Below, in pieces: positions 6,011-7,293 of a stretch of 7,293 nt of DNA (its first letter is position 1; every line of letters begins with the position of its first letter). The DNA lies in assembly GCA_020435185.1 (NCBI GenBank), contig JAGRAA010000181.1:1-7293 (forward strand). Direction: 5' to 3'. The notes beneath the pieces were generated by a model. The model searched no databases and was not told the DNA's origin. It was given only the letters and a program-made list of their open reading frames with translations. Source of the stretch: Bdellovibrionales bacterium. Lineage in GTDB: Bacteria > Bdellovibrionota > Bdellovibrionia > Bdellovibrionales > UBA1609. A program made the position numbers and the translations under genes.

Positions 6011-6733
6011 ATGACCAATGAAAAGTCCAAAAAGGTAAAACACCCATGGAGAAAGTGTCCTTTGGGAGAACATTGGGTAAGAGAGCATTCTAGAAAAGTT
6101 CCTGTATCAGAGAGAAACCCACAAGGGATAACAATTGTGGACGGTCACTGTAGGATAAACCCTAGCCGACACGAAATATTTGTTGTCGATGAGATCCAAG
6201 ACATTTCAACGCAACACTTTAAAAATTTAAAAAATAAGCCAAATGCCGATGCGATGGGGTTTCCAAAAGGCAATGCCTATGATGATTTAATTGCTGGGTG
6301 GACTCAGTTTTGGAATGAAGTTTTTAAACCCAAAATCCCACTTGATCCCGATTTAATAAAGGCATTAGTTGCCTCTGAGTCGAGTTTCGATATAGGTGCC
6401 AAGGCGGATAGTAAAATTGGTATTGCAAAAGGACTTATTCAGATTACAGAACAGACTCGAAAAATTTTAGCGGACCAAAAAGGCGAACTTAGCGATTTTT
6501 TGATCGTCTTGTCAAAGAAAGAAGTCGCTGATCCGAATGCCAACCTTTTTGCCGGTATTCGGTGGCTTTTTCATAAAAAATATCTGGCTTCTCATAGATT
6601 AAATAGAGAGGCGACCTGGGTGGAAGCAATTGCTGAGTATAAAGGGATTTTAAATCAATTAGGAAGAGTTAAACTAGCTGATAGAATTATTTTAGACCTT
6701 AAAAATAACTATAAAAGGCTTAAAAAGAAATGA
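6011..6733 (+). CDS. Lytic-transglycosylase-like (SLT fold) protein with Cys/His N-terminal module
   Basis: A 240-aa protein in two parts. The C-terminal part (about 105-225) resembles the SLT/goose-lysozyme-like fold: LDPDLIKALVASESSF places the likely catalytic Glu at E123, IAKGLIQITEQTRKI matches the usual GLMQ-TP-TA stretch, DPNANLFAGIRWL (174-186) matches the D-x-N-x-x-x-G segment, and AIAEYKG (206-212) the late helix. Such enzymes cleave the glycan strands of peptidoglycan. The N-terminal part (about 11-52) contains H11, C16, H21, H26, H46 and C47 in a compact, glycine/proline-rich segment that could bind a metal; I do not recognise the domain. No signal peptide or membrane helix is visible, which is unexpected for a wall enzyme. 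It starts 4 nt after the ATPase stop and overlaps the lipoprotein gene by 4 bp, so it is the middle gene of a coupled unit. The fold call is fairly firm; activity and export are unproven. Confidence 0.8.
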   Translation: MTNEKSKKVKHPWRKCPLGEHWVREHSRKVPVSERNPQGITIVDGHCRINPSRHEIFVVDEIQDISTQHFKNLKNKPNADAMGFPKGNAYDDLIAGWTQFWNEVFKPKIPLDPDLIKALVASESSFDIGAKADSKIGIAKGLIQITEQTRKILADQKGELSDFLIVLSKKEVADPNANLFAGIRWLFHKKYLASHRLNREATWVEAIAEYKGILNQLGRVKLADRIILDLKNNYKRLKKK

Positions 6734-7227
6734 GATTAATATGGCTTTTAGCAGTATTCCTAGTACTCGTTGGATGTATGACGACTAATATACATAACCA
6801 AAGTGATATGTTTATTGATATTGAAGTAAGGAAAGAAGATGCGTGGATAGGGTGCTCAGATATAAATTTAAAAGCAGAGAACTCGTTGATGACATTGTAT
6901 GCCTTACATAAGGGGCGAGTTTACGAATTTATGTTTCGGAGAGTGTTAAGTGTGAAGCGATGTATGAAAATCGAAGAAATTTATAGAAAATTAGCTGAGG
7001 ATGCGCTTACTGTTAGAATAGTTGGTATTCACCATCTTGAAAGCGATGGTGGTTTAATTACTTCAAGAGTGCCACAGAAGTTTAAAGAACAAAAAAATAT
7101 GGGAACATGGACATTTATTCGTTTTAGCACAGCAAAAGGTTGTGAGTCCTACTTTGAAGGTGATTGCAAGCCTGAGAATTACTGGGGTGGAGTGTTGCCA
7201 TCGAAGAAATCAAATTTGGCTAGATAA
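6730..7227 (+). CDS. Small predicted lipoprotein of unknown family
   Basis: A 165-aa protein with a lipoprotein signal peptide: M-R, a hydrophobic core at residues 3-14 and the lipobox LVGC with lipidated C16. Residue 17 is Met rather than Asp, so by the enterobacterial sorting rule it would go to the outer membrane; that rule may not hold here. The mature part has four further cysteines (C42, C78, C138, C146), enough for two disulfides, and alternating polar and hydrophobic segments suggesting a beta-rich fold. I recognise no family. The start is fixed by the ATGA overlap with the preceding stop codon, which implies coupling to the transglycosylase-like gene. A periplasmic-facing lipoprotein paired with a wall-cleaving protein could be a partner, an inhibitor or an immunity protein; the sequence does not say which. 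It is followed by a convergent tRNA. Confidence 0.8.
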   Translation: MRLIWLLAVFLVLVGCMTTNIHNQSDMFIDIEVRKEDAWIGCSDINLKAENSLMTLYALHKGRVYEFMFRRVLSVKRCMKIEEIYRKLAEDALTVRIVGIHHLESDGGLITSRVPQKFKEQKNMGTWTFIRFSTAKGCESYFEGDCKPENYWGGVLPSKKSNLAR

Positions 7228-7268
7228 TTCGAAGGTCCATGGTTTTGAGTGTGAAGAGCCCTTAAAAA

Positions 7269-7293
7269 TGGTGGCCCGAGGGAGACTCGAACT
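7269..7293 (-). tRNA. 3' end of a tRNA on the minus strand (cut by the window edge)
   Basis: Read on the minus strand, the edge gives the last part of a tRNA: the end of a T stem (AG), the loop TTCGAGT, the 3' T-stem strand CTCCC, the acceptor strand TCGGGCC, discriminator A and an encoded CCA (7269-7271). Five T residues follow the CCA directly (7264-7268 complement) and may help termination. The expected 5' acceptor strand is GGCCCGA, beyond the window. The anticodon is outside, so the amino acid is unknown. The tRNA converges on the lipoprotein gene. Confidence 0.85.

Noticed and set aside
1..7293. CRISPR array, intact insertion sequence or integrase gene
   Set aside because: No regularly spaced repeats and no transposase or recombinase motifs are present in any frame I could read.

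Overview
The window is AT-rich DNA with every protein gene on the + strand. It reads as the chromosome of a Gram-negative, signalling-rich bacterium. The style of the REC/HD-GYP protein and the abundance of stand-alone receiver domains suggest a Bdellovibrionota-type organism (Bdellovibrio or Bacteriovorax relatives). That is an impression from protein style, not a proven assignment. A lipobox signal peptide fits a diderm cell, and the partial tRNA at the right edge carries an encoded CCA.

Left half (1-4438): a cytoplasmic signalling cluster. In order it encodes a response regulator with an HD-GYP-type output (17-1369), a 195-bp gap, a single-domain CheY-like receiver (1565-1960), a FIST-domain sensor (1975-3120) and a soluble PAS-like/HisKA/HATPase histidine kinase (3104-4438). 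The last three are tightly packed; the kinase starts at a TTG inside the end of the FIST gene. The kinase has no membrane segment and no receiver of its own. The simplest reading is that FIST binds a small ligand and controls the kinase, which then phosphorylates one or both receivers, whose sequences are similar (both carry MTGFSHI at the conserved Thr). Known NosP/NahK systems (FIST haemoprotein plus kinase, nitric oxide to cyclic-di-GMP) have the same logic. The HD-GYP domain keeps HD and GYP but has lost a metal-ligand Asp and the usual element after it, so it may be a weak enzyme or a non-catalytic regulator.

Middle (4439-4851): a 413-bp gap without an intact gene. It holds what looks like the last residues of a decayed methyl-accepting chemotaxis protein (about 4555-4698), a 9-bp direct repeat, a small hairpin, and a sigma70-like promoter very close to the next start codon.

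Right half (4852-7227): a compact three-gene unit. It encodes a DUF4143-type AAA ATPase with a C-terminal PD-(D/E)XK-like region, a lytic-transglycosylase-like protein with no signal peptide and an unusual Cys/His-rich N-terminus, and a small lipoprotein of unknown family that overlaps the previous gene by 4 bp. The 3' end of a minus-strand tRNA lies at the right edge (7269-7293). Gene decay on one side and a tRNA on the other make this unit a candidate accessory insertion.
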